Shown here: in pieces, positions 51,401 through 63,364 of the stretch
Layout: each line of letters begins with the position of its first letter
Position numbering within the stretch: the stretch's first letter is position 1
Source of the DNA: Neodiprion pinetum
Lineage: Eukaryota > Arthropoda > Insecta > Hymenoptera > Diprionidae
Length of the DNA stretch: 64,000 nucleotides
Direction: 5' to 3'
NCBI RefSeq assembly: GCF_021155775.2
Contig: NC_060236.1
Location: 30,408,348 to 30,472,347 of the forward strand
Notes under the pieces: generated by a model
Seen by the model: the letters and a program-made list of their open reading frames with translations, nothing else
The model's database searches: none
Told to the model about the DNA's origin: nothing
Program-made: the position numbers and the translations under genes

Positions 51401-51709
51401 GTGAATTCCTAATAACTGCATGGTCTGTCGTCTGCTACGCTTCGATGCGCACGCGCTACAATTCGAGAGCAGTTGTTTGGCAGGGCGATAAACCGTCGTA
51501 AATTTTCTAACTAAGCGGTAGTTCACCGCTATGTATCTAACCTCAAATAATTTGATAGTTCTTAGTGGCAGTTGCAGTGAATTCACGACAATAAAAAATT
51601 TTTGAGTTTCGAGACAGTTCGTCGAACTGACAAACACTTGCTCTCGGATTTTAGCGGATGCGCATTAAATTTTAGCAGACGACGGACCATGCAGTAGTTA
51701 GAAATTCAC
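51401..51709. mobile_element. Non-autonomous inverted-repeat element, copy 2 (309 bp)
   Basis: The left end GTGAATTCCTAATAACTGCA pairs with the right end, reverse-complemented GTGAATTTCTAACTACTGCA; both continue TGGTC(C/T)GTCGTCTGCTA, then a GCGCAN(A/C)CGCTA block and GAGAGCA. The GTGARTNTCTAAC start, the GCGCATGC..CTAAAATTC block, and the inner CGCTATGTATCTAACCT tie it to the element 308 bp to the left. No coding capacity. Confidence 0.7.
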
Positions 51710-53626
51710 TCTGTATATGTATATATGGTATGTCGCCTAAATGCTACAGTGGCAAGAAATTTTTATTTTTCGTAATTATTTATTTATGTTACTTTTCTCT
51801 TATCATCGCGGAAAAAGGAAAGGGTGGTGAAAAAAACAAAGAAAAGAAACGAAATGAAATCGGAAATTGAAACAGAAACGGCATAAATTCTTAAACCAGT
51901 TCAACTACCTACACATATTGACATATGCATATGCTTACGAAAGAGATTTGATAGGTCCTATAACATTAAGTAAGCGTTATAAATATACATACATACATAC
52001 ACATGTATATTGTATAAATATACCGCCGTACCTATGCGGATAATATTATATTGGCGCAACAACTTGAGATAATTGCGGGGTATAAATTTTAATGATGATA
52101 ATAATAATAACAAAAATAATAACGATACTACATTATTATATAAATGTCGTACGTACATAATATAGTCATTAAATTTCTCCGCGGCAACTTTTTTATATAC
52201 ATTTCTACCCGTTGAATTACGAATATATTATATATATATATATATATATATACATATATATAGTACGAATACAAAAAAATGGAATACCGTAACCGAGGAA
52301 TATGAAAAACATAAACTTATAAAAAACAAAAGAGAGAAAAGTAGCACGCAACAGGAAAGGAACGAATCGATGCTGTAACATTTTTTTAATTTTATCATCG
52401 GAATCAAGTGTATTTTCTTATGCAACACAACACATGTACCCTGTCATACATATTAATATACCTATTATACGAGAAAAATTAATCACTAAAAAGGTAACGT
52501 CAACATTAATAACAGCAACAGCAACAAGAACAACAAGAATAACAACAACTGATAATATAAATAATTATATAATATACAAGAAACAATTGAACTGATGTGA
52601 GACTGTATTACATTTCTAGTATAATATTATTGCATATGTATAGTAAACGTTTGTATGATATATTTCGTAATAATATAAAGTATGGATATATACCATATAT
52701 ATTCAAATTAAACGCAGGGTATTTCACAGTTTATTCGTCAAGCATAATGTATAAAATTTTATACTTATATAATAATAACGACGCTGCGAGGATCGTAAAT
52801 GTTGAATTTTTTTTTTTTTTTTTTTTTCTCTTTGTTCCTCTCATCTTCCCAACAACGCAAAGTGAAAACTGCCGAGAGAAGACGATTTCTTCTCTTCCGA
52901 ATCTCGATAAAAAAAAAAAAAAAAAAAGTCAAAAAAAAAAGCAAGCGAATTTTTCGCACACCGTCGCTGTAATAATTTTTAGTTAGCAAAATAATGGACA
53001 TGAGTTGAAAACGAAACTATTTAAAACAAGTTTGACAAAAAAAGAAAAAAAAAAGGGGGGGCAATCTATTCGATCCAATTTTTTGATTCGACTATGGATC
53101 AAACGTGACGAATAAATTTCTGAATCACCCTGTGTCTACTGATAATGATGACGCTGATGATTATCTGTATGTATATACATACATGTATTACTTAACGTAA
53201 AATATAAAATAATTACTTAAAAATACGCGTAGCAATTGAAATACTTTGTACACGTATAACAATGAATAAATATTAAACGCGTTGTCAAGCTGCTATTATA
53301 TGTATACGACGCGTTGTGTAGCGTAGCCTGAAAAAGATTATGAAATGGAGGAGAAAAAAAAACAAAAAAAAAAAAAACGTTTAATTAAATAATAAGGTGA
53401 TATGAAAAAGAAGAATGCGAATTGAATGCCAGATAATAATGATAATAATGATAAGAACGACAACCACAATAATAATAATAGTTAACTAATATCGGATTAA
53501 ACGATAAGTAATTATTGTAATAGTAATTGAGGTAAACATTAGTGAAATAATGATAATTACAATTTATAGACAAGAAAAAGAAGGAAAAAAATTTATAGAT
53601 CATAATAGTATATTATACATATATAC

Positions 53627-53664
<38 letters not shown>

Positions 53665-55167
53665 CTGTTTAGTCACGATCATGTCTCGATGTATTTATTT
53701 AAATTAATCGATTTACGCTTATAACACCGCAAATTGTGTTATAAACGTTCTAAGCTGAATACTTATATATATGTATGTATTTTATTATTATATACAAATA
53801 CGTATACATATATACATATAAAGCAAAGCATCATTTCACATGGAAAAAATGAATAAGAAAGAAACTAAAGTTGAAAAAAAATTGAATAAAAGAAAGAAGT
53901 CGAAAACAAAAAAAACAACCAAGCAGTGCATTTTAGGATAATAATTTTCTGACTTTTTTAAATATTTTTTTTCTTCCTCTAGTTCTCTTGTTTTCTAACC
54001 ATACGTGTGAATACCTCATGAGGCTGAAGTTAGTAACGTTACCGTAACGAAACATCGGGGAAAAAATTAGAATGGGATGGAAGGAATTGCCTTTTCAAAA
54101 TAAGAGTATGCTTTTTTTTTTTCTCTTTTTTTCTTGTTTTGTTTGTTTCCTTATCATGGTTTACTAAATTTCGGACATTGCTAAAGGTGCGAAGCAACGA
54201 TTAAATAATCTCCGCGAAAGACTGCCTCTCGTTAATTCTGCACAGTTCGTGTCCTTTAAAATGTATTACTACTATTCTTTATTACTATAGCTTATGCTAT
54301 CATTATTATTATTATTATTATTAATTTTAATTTTAATTTTAATATCATAATTATTATACTCATTAATTTTAAAATTTTTTCGTTTTATTCCTATTCTGTA
54401 ATATTGTTTTTTTTTTTTTTTGAATTCCCTCGTACGTAACTACAATAACGTGATCATAATTCGCCAAAAACAATTATAAACGACGTATATATATGTTTAT
54501 TATATATATTGTTACAATTGTTTTGTCACCTTTTTAATGATCAGTAGTCATCATAGATAAAAAACGTTTATAAACCTCTTATGTCTTTCAAAAGAATAAG
54601 GTTGCTGCGTCAACCAACATTATTGTAAAAACAGACTTGTTTTAGAATTTAAAAGGAGAGCTTCGTCACAAAATAAATCCTTTTCCTCTCTTAATTTTCC
54701 GCTTTGTAACAATATTATACTCGTTTTATTTTACGTTGCACTCTACTTTTTGTTTCTTATCGCGTATAATGTGAATGCAAACGTGTGGAGCTCAAGAAAT
54801 AGTGAAGCACGTGACAAAATTACGTTTACTCACCGCACGTGTATAACATGCGTATTACGTACAGTATATTATATTTCAATGACAACGGGTTAGAATTACT
54901 CATCATATTTATTTTGTTCAAATATTTACTTTTCAACTGTTTCTTCGTTAATCCGCTCGTTTCCCAAAGCTACAACGAAATGGCTCAAAACTTTGCAATT
55001 TCATCGCCTGGTCGAATGATTTTTACCCGCGTATTATTATACATAAGTTCAAAATAAGCTATACGTATATTTTACCCAAACGATTCACAAGCTTTTAAAA
55101 CTCACTCACTTTCTGTTTATATCGCTCATCATTTTTCACGAGGTATTTCAATAATGTCACTTATATG

Positions 55168-55203
<36 letters not shown>

Positions 55204-56117
55204 AAATACGGACCGAACAGATTTTTCCTATTTTTAAGATCAATTTTGTAGGTAAATCAGATATTTTTTTTTTTTTTTATTTATTTTAAGTTTTTATCCA
55301 TATTTTATTACGTAATAAATTGCCACCGCGACCCAGCGAGATAGATGGATGTTTCTCTTTTCATCTTAATTCGTTTTCAATGCTCAGAAATTTAGTTGTT
55401 TGTTCTAAATTTTTGTTTTAATTTTATTTTCCCCGATTCTTGACTCCTGAAAATATACGTAAATTCAGGGAGATAATTATCGTAGGTATGTAAATGTTAC
55501 AGGATGTGAAAATTTGATGAGCTTAAGTAATACATTACGGTATTCGGTCGATGAACGAAACCGTATCCTAAATGTAGGAACAAAAACATAAACAGTTGAC
55601 TAAATAAATGAATAATAGAGTGAATTGAAACATTGTTGTTATTATTATTGTTATTCTAATTATTATTATTATTATTATTATGCACCGATTCGACGGGAAA
55701 TTGAGCGGATTTTATAGAAAATTTGGATTTTATTTTAGCGCGCATGTTTGAAGAGTACGATTTTCTAAAATTCAGAAAAGAAATTGAAGAGAAAAACAAC
55801 GATTAGCATTTACTTCAAAAATGGATAATCATAATTGAAAAGAAAAAAAAAATCGATTCGATATGATCGTTGGGTGCAGTGGCGTTCTTCACAGTATAGA
55901 TATATACTTATCCTATATTATATTGTGTACGTATAATTTTACAACGGAATACACTATATGCTCTATATTATTATACACATTATATATTTTGCACATATAA
56001 TTTATTTAATAAGTATCTAAAATTACATTTATATAATATTGTTTAAGCGACAATGCTAAGATGTTTGATCTCTTTACTCGTACATAACAATATATTAAAT
56101 ATATGTGTATAAGTATT

Positions 56118-56128
<11 letters not shown>

Positions 56129-56205
<77 letters not shown>
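56129..56205. repeat. (AT)n microsatellite, 77 bp
   Basis: Perfect AT dinucleotides; the Ile-Tyr open frames across it on both strands are artefacts of the repeat. Confidence 0.98.
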
Positions 56206-56209
<4 letters not shown>

Positions 56210-56367
56210 AACGAATTCGCATGATATTTTAGTACGTCCTGCATATGTTATGTTAGTTTTTCTTCCTTTTTTCTCTTTTAATTCTCTAAATTCTTCGTAC
56301 ATTGCGCAATATCCTTTATATTCGAATATCGTAAACGCAATTTCAAAATGATTTCAATACTACGGAG

Positions 56368-56403
<36 letters not shown>

Positions 56404-56620
56404 ACTCGTGTACTTACAAAGAAGAGAGTGTGAAGTAAAACGATGAGGTTCAATGAAAATTGTTAAATTTAAATACGAAATGTGAAATTAAATTTCATTG
56501 CGAATTTTATAATATTGTCAAATTTATATATTTTTCATTTTTTTGAGATATGAGAAGATGAAAGGGGAAAACAATATAAATATATAAAATGTCTGTCCAG
56601 ACGCGCAGGTGAATATAAGG

Positions 56621-56636
56621 AATAAACTTGAATAAA
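56621..56636 (+). terminator. Tandem distal poly(A) signals
   Basis: Two AATAAA hexamers (56621-56626 and 56631-56636) are followed within 40 nt by a GT/T-rich element (CGTCTTCGTGTCTGGCTC then poly(T)). This is a textbook plus-strand cleavage site, although no coding gene ends nearby except distant DYRK2. Confidence 0.55.
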
Positions 56637-57244
56637 CGCTGCTTAAAACAGTTTCTTCGTCTTCGTGTCTGGCTCTCTTTTTTTTTTTTCGTTTTTCTTA
56701 GTCTTTTTTTTTTCTCCTACAAGGAACTCGAGTGACCTGCATAACCTTATACGGTTACAGCAAGCCGTCTTTTCTACATTTGTCTTCGAACATGCGTACA
56801 TGGGAATATGAAATTTTATGTAATTTTCTTTTTTTTTTCTCAACTAAGAATTATAATCCGTTGTATACGTTATAATTCAAAATTAGGAGACGTTAATTGT
56901 TGGGAACTAGTACTTGCTTAGATTTGTGTAGTTTACACTGTTGACTTATTGGACATGTATGTAGGAATGGAAGTATGACGGTGGTAGTCGATGATTATAA
57001 ATCATGCTAAAAACGAGCGGAAGACAGGACCGTTGGGAACCGGCCAAGAAATCGAAGCCAAAGGAAGAGTGGTAGGTTATGTATATACACGCACACTTTA
57101 TCATTAAACCGATCGTCATCTTGCGTTCTTTTAGTGCCAGATGGCGCAGGAGCGAACATGAAGCATTTAATTGGCCAGTTTTCATTTTTAGACACCTGCC
57201 ATGCCCCCGACGACGATGGGAATCCCCGAACCATTGGAACATGT

Positions 57245-57287
57245 CCTCGTGACGTCACGAGGCGCCGAAAACCTGGTTTTCGGCGCC
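57245..57287. promoter_or_regulatory. Two overlapping palindromes around a CRE
   Basis: CCTCGTGACGTCACGAGG (57245-57262) is a perfect 18-bp palindrome centred on the CREB/ATF site TGACGTCA. It shares its last GG with a second palindrome at 57261-57287: arms of 13 bp beginning GGCGCCGAAAACC, around a single T. The right arm ends GGCGCC and runs into ATTTT, giving the YY1-like GGCGCCATTTT. Together this is 43 bp of almost fully self-complementary GC-rich DNA and a strong candidate promoter core, direction unknown. Confidence 0.75.
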
Positions 57288-60213
57288 ATTTTATCACCGC
57301 ATAACCAAAGTTTTTGATTTTAATGGAGGCAAATCGTAATTCTTGAGGTTTAAATTTACTCGTGTTACATAAATTAATGAAACGTAATCAATAATAGACA
57401 TGTTCTACCATCCACACGCAAAAAAGACACGGTCAACGGTCAGCTGTCAGCCTGATTGCATTAGTTTGATTTTTTTTCACCAGATGACGCATTACAAAGT
57501 GAAAATCCCAATAGTGCAGGTCGCTTTAAAAATGGTACAAGATTCACCGATTTTGATCGCCAATAATAGCCGTTTAATGATTCACAGACTTCGGCTATAT
57601 CGTACTTTCACGCTACCGTCGCACTTTCGAACAATCGAACCACTGACGATGGTTATTTGTCGATTTTAAACCTAATCAGCTCGGAAAAGTGAACGGCAAG
57701 GAAGAATCGGTCCTACTATTTTAATAAAGAGTTAGGAGTAGAGGAAAATTTAAAAAAAATCTCCATTGATTTTATTCGCGTTAATGATATTGCAACATCA
57801 TTGCCATATGATTATAGAATCTGCAGACCAAATTCGAACATAACACAAGCTATGTAAAATATGAACAATTTCAATAAACTTGTTGGAGTTGACACTGGGC
57901 AGTACGATCGATATCATTGTGGCATTGAATCTTCGGTCGAGGTGATGGATAAATTATTTCCATTGAATGTAAAATCATCCAGCTGGATTACAGCGTTACC
58001 TCGGGCTTCTGACATTGAATGCTTTTCTGGGTTGCGGTGTTATTTTTACCCACTTCCGCGAGTGACGTCAAACAGGCCAGGCGTGCAGGACAGTGTCATC
58101 TCAAATTATAACCGTTAATCTGTCGGCTCGGCTTGTGCGGATAGATCAATTAAAAAAATATGCTTCAGTAACTGGTTGAAGACCTCTTTGCAACTACCGT
58201 TTTGGGTCCAAGGTCGAGATTTTTTATAATCAGTCAGAAGAATCGAGCGACTATGTACTTTTTGTACAGAAACTTGCGACGATGCGGGGAAAAAGGAGAA
58301 CGAGATGATAAATTTTCTTCGAACGAAACACGAATGAAGCACAAAGAGATATTTTTCCAAATACGAAATCAATTATCGACACGAAAACAAGTTTTTTATT
58401 GAAAAAATTTGGTCATCAATCCTGATTTAACGGTTCTTCGGCAGGGTGAGACTGGCGATTTATTCGACTAAATAATTTGCAATTGTCGCGACAGAACGAT
58501 CAAAGAGAATGGGATGAACGATCTTATAAAGGGATTGGTAAACCGATCGGGTAATTAGTGGCAGTGGTCTTGTTTAATCGTATTTACTCTTCACGGTCTA
58601 CAGAGACCTTCTCCCACCCTCCTTCATTCTCCCTGCAGTGCATCGCTAACAATTTATTTCGAGAGGTAGAAATTCAATGGCAAGTTAATTGGCCTTTTGC
58701 CAGAGACTCGGAGTCTCAGGGTGGGAACTCCAGAGTGCGCACGGTAGCTATCTTTCAGAATTACTCGATAGGTGCTTACAATGCCTGTACTTGTACGTTC
58801 ACCGTAACCCCGGGGAGGATAACAATTCGAAACGAGAGCCGCAATTGGGTTCAATTGAATTCGAAACAATTGATTGATTGTTTGTTCGAATGAAAGACGA
58901 ACGATTTAATTTGCGTTCGTAATTAACTTCGAGCTCATAACATGTTTGCATCGGTAATTACACTGTGATAGAAATGATAATTGTCGGGTAACAACAGTTC
59001 GGAATTCAATTCAATTCGTTCGCTAGCTGGATTCAACGTACTCTTTCAGAGCTTATACCAATACAACACATTAATCTATACATTTTGTATTTGTACGGTA
59101 TCATCGCTTCATTTTTATACAGGGTTGATCGAATGTTTTGGGACGAATAAAGCATTGTCGAACGGCGAAGGATACGAGAGACGAAGTCATTGTACTATAC
59201 TACTCTTCATCCAGTGGAACTCCCTCGCATCTTAACCACGATCTGCAATTTCCTTCTTTGTCCCCATTCTATTTTGAAGTGATCGTGTTCTTTCTTCTTC
59301 TTCTTCCTTTTATGTAAACATACGTAGGTGTATACAGGGTGACCGATTCGAGACATGACTTTTCTATCAAGTATCGTATATGATCGTATAGCATAAGGCG
59401 AATCAGTTTCGTATCTGAAAATAAATTTAAGAATAAATTTTTGTCGCTTTTACGTCAACGATTGATCACGCCGCTCAACCTTCAGATATCGATTATTTTT
59501 AGTTTTTACTTCGCGCGTTATTACTTAGTCAAGGTAAAAGCGATTATCCACTTATCGGATAGATACAGCTGAATCCATCCAGAGTGTATACGTATCATTG
59601 ATAAATCCGCTCGATGAGTCTTGTTAGGCTTTTATAAACAATTATATTACGCTAATCCGGATAACGTTTCTACTTCTCGTTCTATCGATGACAAATTTTT
59701 CATTTTCCGGAAACACTCAAGGACTGAGTGCCAAACGCGATTACTAATCCGAAACATTTTTACGACTTTAGCGGTTCCTGGATTATTTCTTATTAGAGGT
59801 AAATCGAGGCATGCGAATTGGGTTTAGCGATACCATCTGAATACATGATACGACACGCAATATCGATACTATCTTGAACAAGAACAGCTCGATACGTTCA
59901 CAATCATTCTGTTTTTCTGTTCCATTTTTGAAATTTTTCGTTCAACGGTTTTGAAAGTTGATGCATTTCATAATTTTCCTTACGTCTGTAAATCAAGCTT
60001 TTATCATCTCCGAGTAACTTTTACCGATTTGAAATAAGCTTCAAATTGCAGATGCGCAAATCTGGAGGAAATCATGCGATCGCTTGTAGTGAGATTATTA
60101 ATTTCGAATTAGACTGTTCCAAAACGACGCGCGATCCAGAATAATGTTTGAAACGTTTTGTTTGTTCACCGGCGATGTTGTGATGGCGCTACTAGTCGTG
60201 TACATAAATTATT

Positions 60214-60349
60214 TAGGCCATGTTCGTAAATTGACTGACAGTACTCAAAATTTCCTATGACAGAGTCAGAGCTATTCACGAACTTGGAAGCGCAAAAGAG
60301 ATAAAAGATTGCTGACAGTACTGTCAGTCAATTTTCGAACACGGCCTTA
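60214..60349. mobile_element. Short inverted-repeat element (~136 bp MITE or fold-back)
   Basis: Left end TAGGCCATGTTCGTAAATTG followed by ACTGACAGTACT; right end, reverse-complemented, TAAGGCCGTGTTCGAAAATT followed by GACTGACAGTACTGTCAG. Arms of about 33 bp with few mismatches enclose 60-70 bp of unrelated sequence. The element has no coding capacity. Confidence 0.65.
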
Positions 60350-60859
60350 GCGTGGAACTAACCACAGGCCTTGACCAATCAGAATCGAGCGCAAGTATAT
60401 TTGAATCACAGCGTTCGATTGCAACGAACGTTTCTCGCATTTCTTAACGGCTATCATTTTGTGGCTAAAATGATTTCCGGAGTTAGTTTTGTGCTGGAAT
60501 GCATGATTTTTGCAAGTTGAATACCCTCGATAAAATTTCCTACGAATCTCTCGGTTAATCAGGTAATTGTTTTACATTAAAACTCATTTTCTGTAATGGT
60601 TGACAGACATAAACTGGTTTGTTTACGTCTACTGTGGTAGCTAAAAGCAATCGAATCATTATTTTGATAGTAACAATGAATTTTTCTAGTTGATTTTAAA
60701 CAATGCACTACGCCAAGAGTTACTTTGCAACGATACCAGATTAAATAACAGAACATAACCTACAATCGTATCGTAATTTATATTTCATTCATTATTTGCT
60801 TTTTGACTTTTCTATTTTACTCTTCCCGCTTTCGTTCAACTCCTTTATATTGCATGTAT

Positions 60860-60910
60860 CGAAGCCACTTTCGCGCCATCAACATTCCTAATACTCTTTC
60901 AAATTTCAGA
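60860..60910 (+). promoter_or_regulatory. E2F-like site just upstream of the brambleberry-like start
   Basis: TTTCGCGC (60869-60876) matches the E2F consensus TTTSSCGC and overlaps a CGCGCCATC motif, 35 nt before the ATG. A TTTCAG immediately before the ATG could instead be a splice acceptor from an upstream exon. Confidence 0.35.
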
Positions 60911-62730
60911 ATGATCTTGGAAATGATGCTTCTATTTTATGTCACCTCACGAAGCATCGCGTACGATGCTGGCCTGGCATTGAAAGAGATTGGCGAAAAA
61001 GAATATCTTCTAATAAAAGGTGATGAGTTATTTTGTAAGGAATCCTTTGATTAGAATTCTCTTCTGTTTACTCGCGAATCTAAATAACTTGTGAATTTTC
61101 TTTACTGTTTTCAGCTAAATCAACTTTACCACAACATGGTAAATGCTGGCACGATGCGCTTAAGGACATTAAAGCTAGCTGCGACAATTTAAATGACAGA
61201 GAACATTCTCTGCTTGCATTGCAATTGACTAATTGTTTTCTCGAAGACTCCGGCCATATCACTTATGACTGCTTTCTCAACGATGAAGAGGCTGGACGAC
61301 GGTCAATCATAAGCAATGCTTTCTTCTACTCCACAATATTTTCATGAGAAAACTCTTGTCGTGTTAATATTACCACAATTTTATTATTAGATGTTGATTT
61401 ACGATAAAAAATAATCCCATTTTTTCTTCTATACAGAAAATGCATACACGATATGTCTGACCGTGCTTTTGGTGCTTACAACGCATTCTTTACCCAGGCG
61501 ACAAACATTTGCTACTTCTTGAATCAAGAGGTGTGGCAATCTGAAACTGACCAAACCATAAAGCAGTGAGTATGAGCAGTCAGTTTGAGGTGAGCTTTAC
61601 CGTTAACGACCTTAATCAGTTGATTTGAAATTATCGTACAGGTTGTATCGTGCCTCGTCTCGCATGAATCAACAACTACTTGAAGCTTCAGCTATGCAAA
61701 GCGCCATGCTGGAGAGTCAAAGAGAAGGACTGATGCTGCAAAATGAACTTCTGCATCACGGACAACAATTAGGCACAGTTATAAAGTCATCAGCTGAAAC
61801 TGTTACCAACATGGTATCGGATTTCAAGTAAGCTTACGATTGGTTAATTTTACTTTTTGTACAATCTAAAATTGACTAAAATTAGTTATTGATAAAGACG
61901 AGTTATGTGTTTATTTTCTTTTAATTCTCAAGTCTTAAAATTTCTTCCAGAGAAAATGCAAGTGAACAGAGAGAACTCCTGCATCAAATATTCTCTCACG
62001 TACATGTTTTTCAAAATTGGATTGTCGGCGAAGTTTCGTGGTTTCAGTCTATAATATTTTACACGGTTGGCTGTATATTATGCGGGTTATTTACATCTTC
62101 TAAAAGAACAGCCGATGCCAGGATTACCGTGTTTGTTGCACTGAGCTTGAATGTAGTTGTGGAACGATTGTTAGTACAATATTACAACAAAGGGAATTCG
62201 GATGATGCCAAGGTAATGCCAAGGTATCTTCGGATATGTGATCGTCGTGATATAGACATGATGAGATCTATTAAAATTTTACTACTTTTGAAAATTTTAT
62301 TATTTACAAGGTTTTTTATTTGTCCATCATGCTTAAAATTAATTAACAATTATTCTGGACTTACAGATTGAACTCTCCCACATTACTTGGATATTTCGCA
62401 AGATTGTTTTAACATTTTGCACAGTCACTTTGATTTTTACTTCCTTTCTGTACAGAGACGAACAATTGGAAAATTCCAAAACTCTCAAACGAATCGAATA
62501 TCAGTTGAAATCTTTGCATGATTTGAAAAAACCTGTTCGTGAGTATTTTCGATTGGTGCCTTCTTGTTATGCTTAATCAATAAAATTGCAGTAGTTGGAA
62601 ATTATTTACGGACATTGGTATTACAGGCTTTTCAAGAAGACTGGCGATACGACGACAGCAAGAGTCACGAGAATTGGAAGAACTGAAGTTGGAGAGCTTA
62701 AGGAGCAACAGGCGTCTCAAAGATGCCTGA
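60911..62730 (+). CDS. bmb: Brambleberry/KAR5/GEX1-family nuclear membrane fusion protein
   Basis: The family acts in nuclear envelope fusion: Kar5 in yeast karyogamy, GEX1 in plants and protists, Brambleberry in fish karyomere fusion. Seven exons: 60911-61019 (or 61034), 61115-61301, 61437-61565, 61642-61827, 61951-62212, 62367-62538, 62627-62730. Phases agree throughout, giving 382 aa (387 with the longer exon 1). It begins MILEMMLLFYVTSRSIAYDA, a likely signal peptide. The cysteine-containing luminal domain follows: KCWHDALKDIKASC, LTNCFLEDSG, ITYDCF, KCIHDMSDRAF and NICYFLNQEVWQ. A coiled-coil helix (QLLEASAMQSAMLESQREGL) comes next, then EQRELLHQIF and WFQSIIFYTVGCILCGLF, the first of about three hydrophobic segments. 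The tail ends in a charged helix LEELKLESLRSNRRLKDA. The family call rests on the cysteine pattern, the SAMQS coiled coil and EVSWFQSIIFYT. Confidence 0.85.
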
Positions 62731-63085
62731 ATTATCGGCACGAGCATATCAATGATTCATTCATGAATTTACAATTCAGATTTCTACATAATTTGAAATC
62801 AACACGGCTACCTCTGGACACGGAACAACTGGAGACAGGAATATCTAATTTAATGTTCCTTGCTTTTATTGTATGTTATATCACACACGCAGCCTTATAA
62901 TTGTGCCTGATATGAAATTGTACATTTACGTAAAAATACTAAAAGGGCGGAATCTGAGATTTGTAGAAAGTTGGCAAGACTCGGTTTTGAAAATCGAAAA
63001 CATTAAGAAAATAATTTATATTACATTATATACATTTCGAATTGGTACTGTTTATATGTTTTCTAAATATTTAAATGCACCAAAA

Positions 63086-63091
63086 AATAAA
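63086..63091 (+). terminator. Poly(A) signal for the brambleberry-like gene
   Basis: AATAAA 356 nt after the stop, in an AT-rich 3' UTR and before the convergent gene begins. Confidence 0.55.
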
Positions 63092-63364
63092 TCGTGAAAA
63101 CTTATACATGCCGCAATAGTGACGTAGGTAGGTATTTCAAACGAGTGAGTTTCAACACATGCGTTTAACTTTTCGCATACCGTTTCAATTTCACCTCACA
63201 TTACTCTTTCATTCTTATTTTAAAAATAAGATTTTTCTATAATAAGTAAACAAATAAATATATAAATAATTTATAAATTATTGCAATAAATATTATTGAA
63301 CTAATTCGGTATACCAGATAGAAACTCAATTTCTAGATGAAGTTTTTGGCTAGAGAAACTGAGG

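Larger units (their letters stand above)
44797..57000 (+). other. Long DYRK2 3' flank; no gene recognised
   Basis: Twelve kilobases without a recognisable coding exon on either strand. The content is AT-rich with many homopolymers and microsatellites: (TC)n 45345-45376, (AG)n 46377-46402 in a purine tract, (AT)n near 48367-48398, 52231-52260, 53629-53661 and 56129-56205, and (TTA/ATT)n near 54301, 55661 and 56368-56402. A small GC-rich patch lies at 48205-48340. Two related inverted-repeat elements lie at 50.63-51.09 and 51.40-51.71 kb. It could be a very long DYRK2 3' UTR, a non-coding RNA, or intergenic DNA. Confidence 0.5.
57301..60910. other. Intergenic region upstream of the brambleberry-like gene
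   Basis: No recognisable protein on either strand; open frames near 57.4-58.9 kb are short and lack domains. Toward the right end are a short inverted-repeat element (60214-60349), a CCAAT box in ACCAATCAG (60374-60382) and an E2F-like TTTCGCGC (60869-60876). Confidence 0.5.

Noticed and set aside
56103..56351. Ile-Tyr repeat proteins on both strands
   Set aside because: They are produced by the (AT)n microsatellite.
57400..58893. Several 60-110 codon open frames upstream of the brambleberry-like gene
   Set aside because: No domain, no consistent splice links and overlapping frames on both strands; treated as chance.
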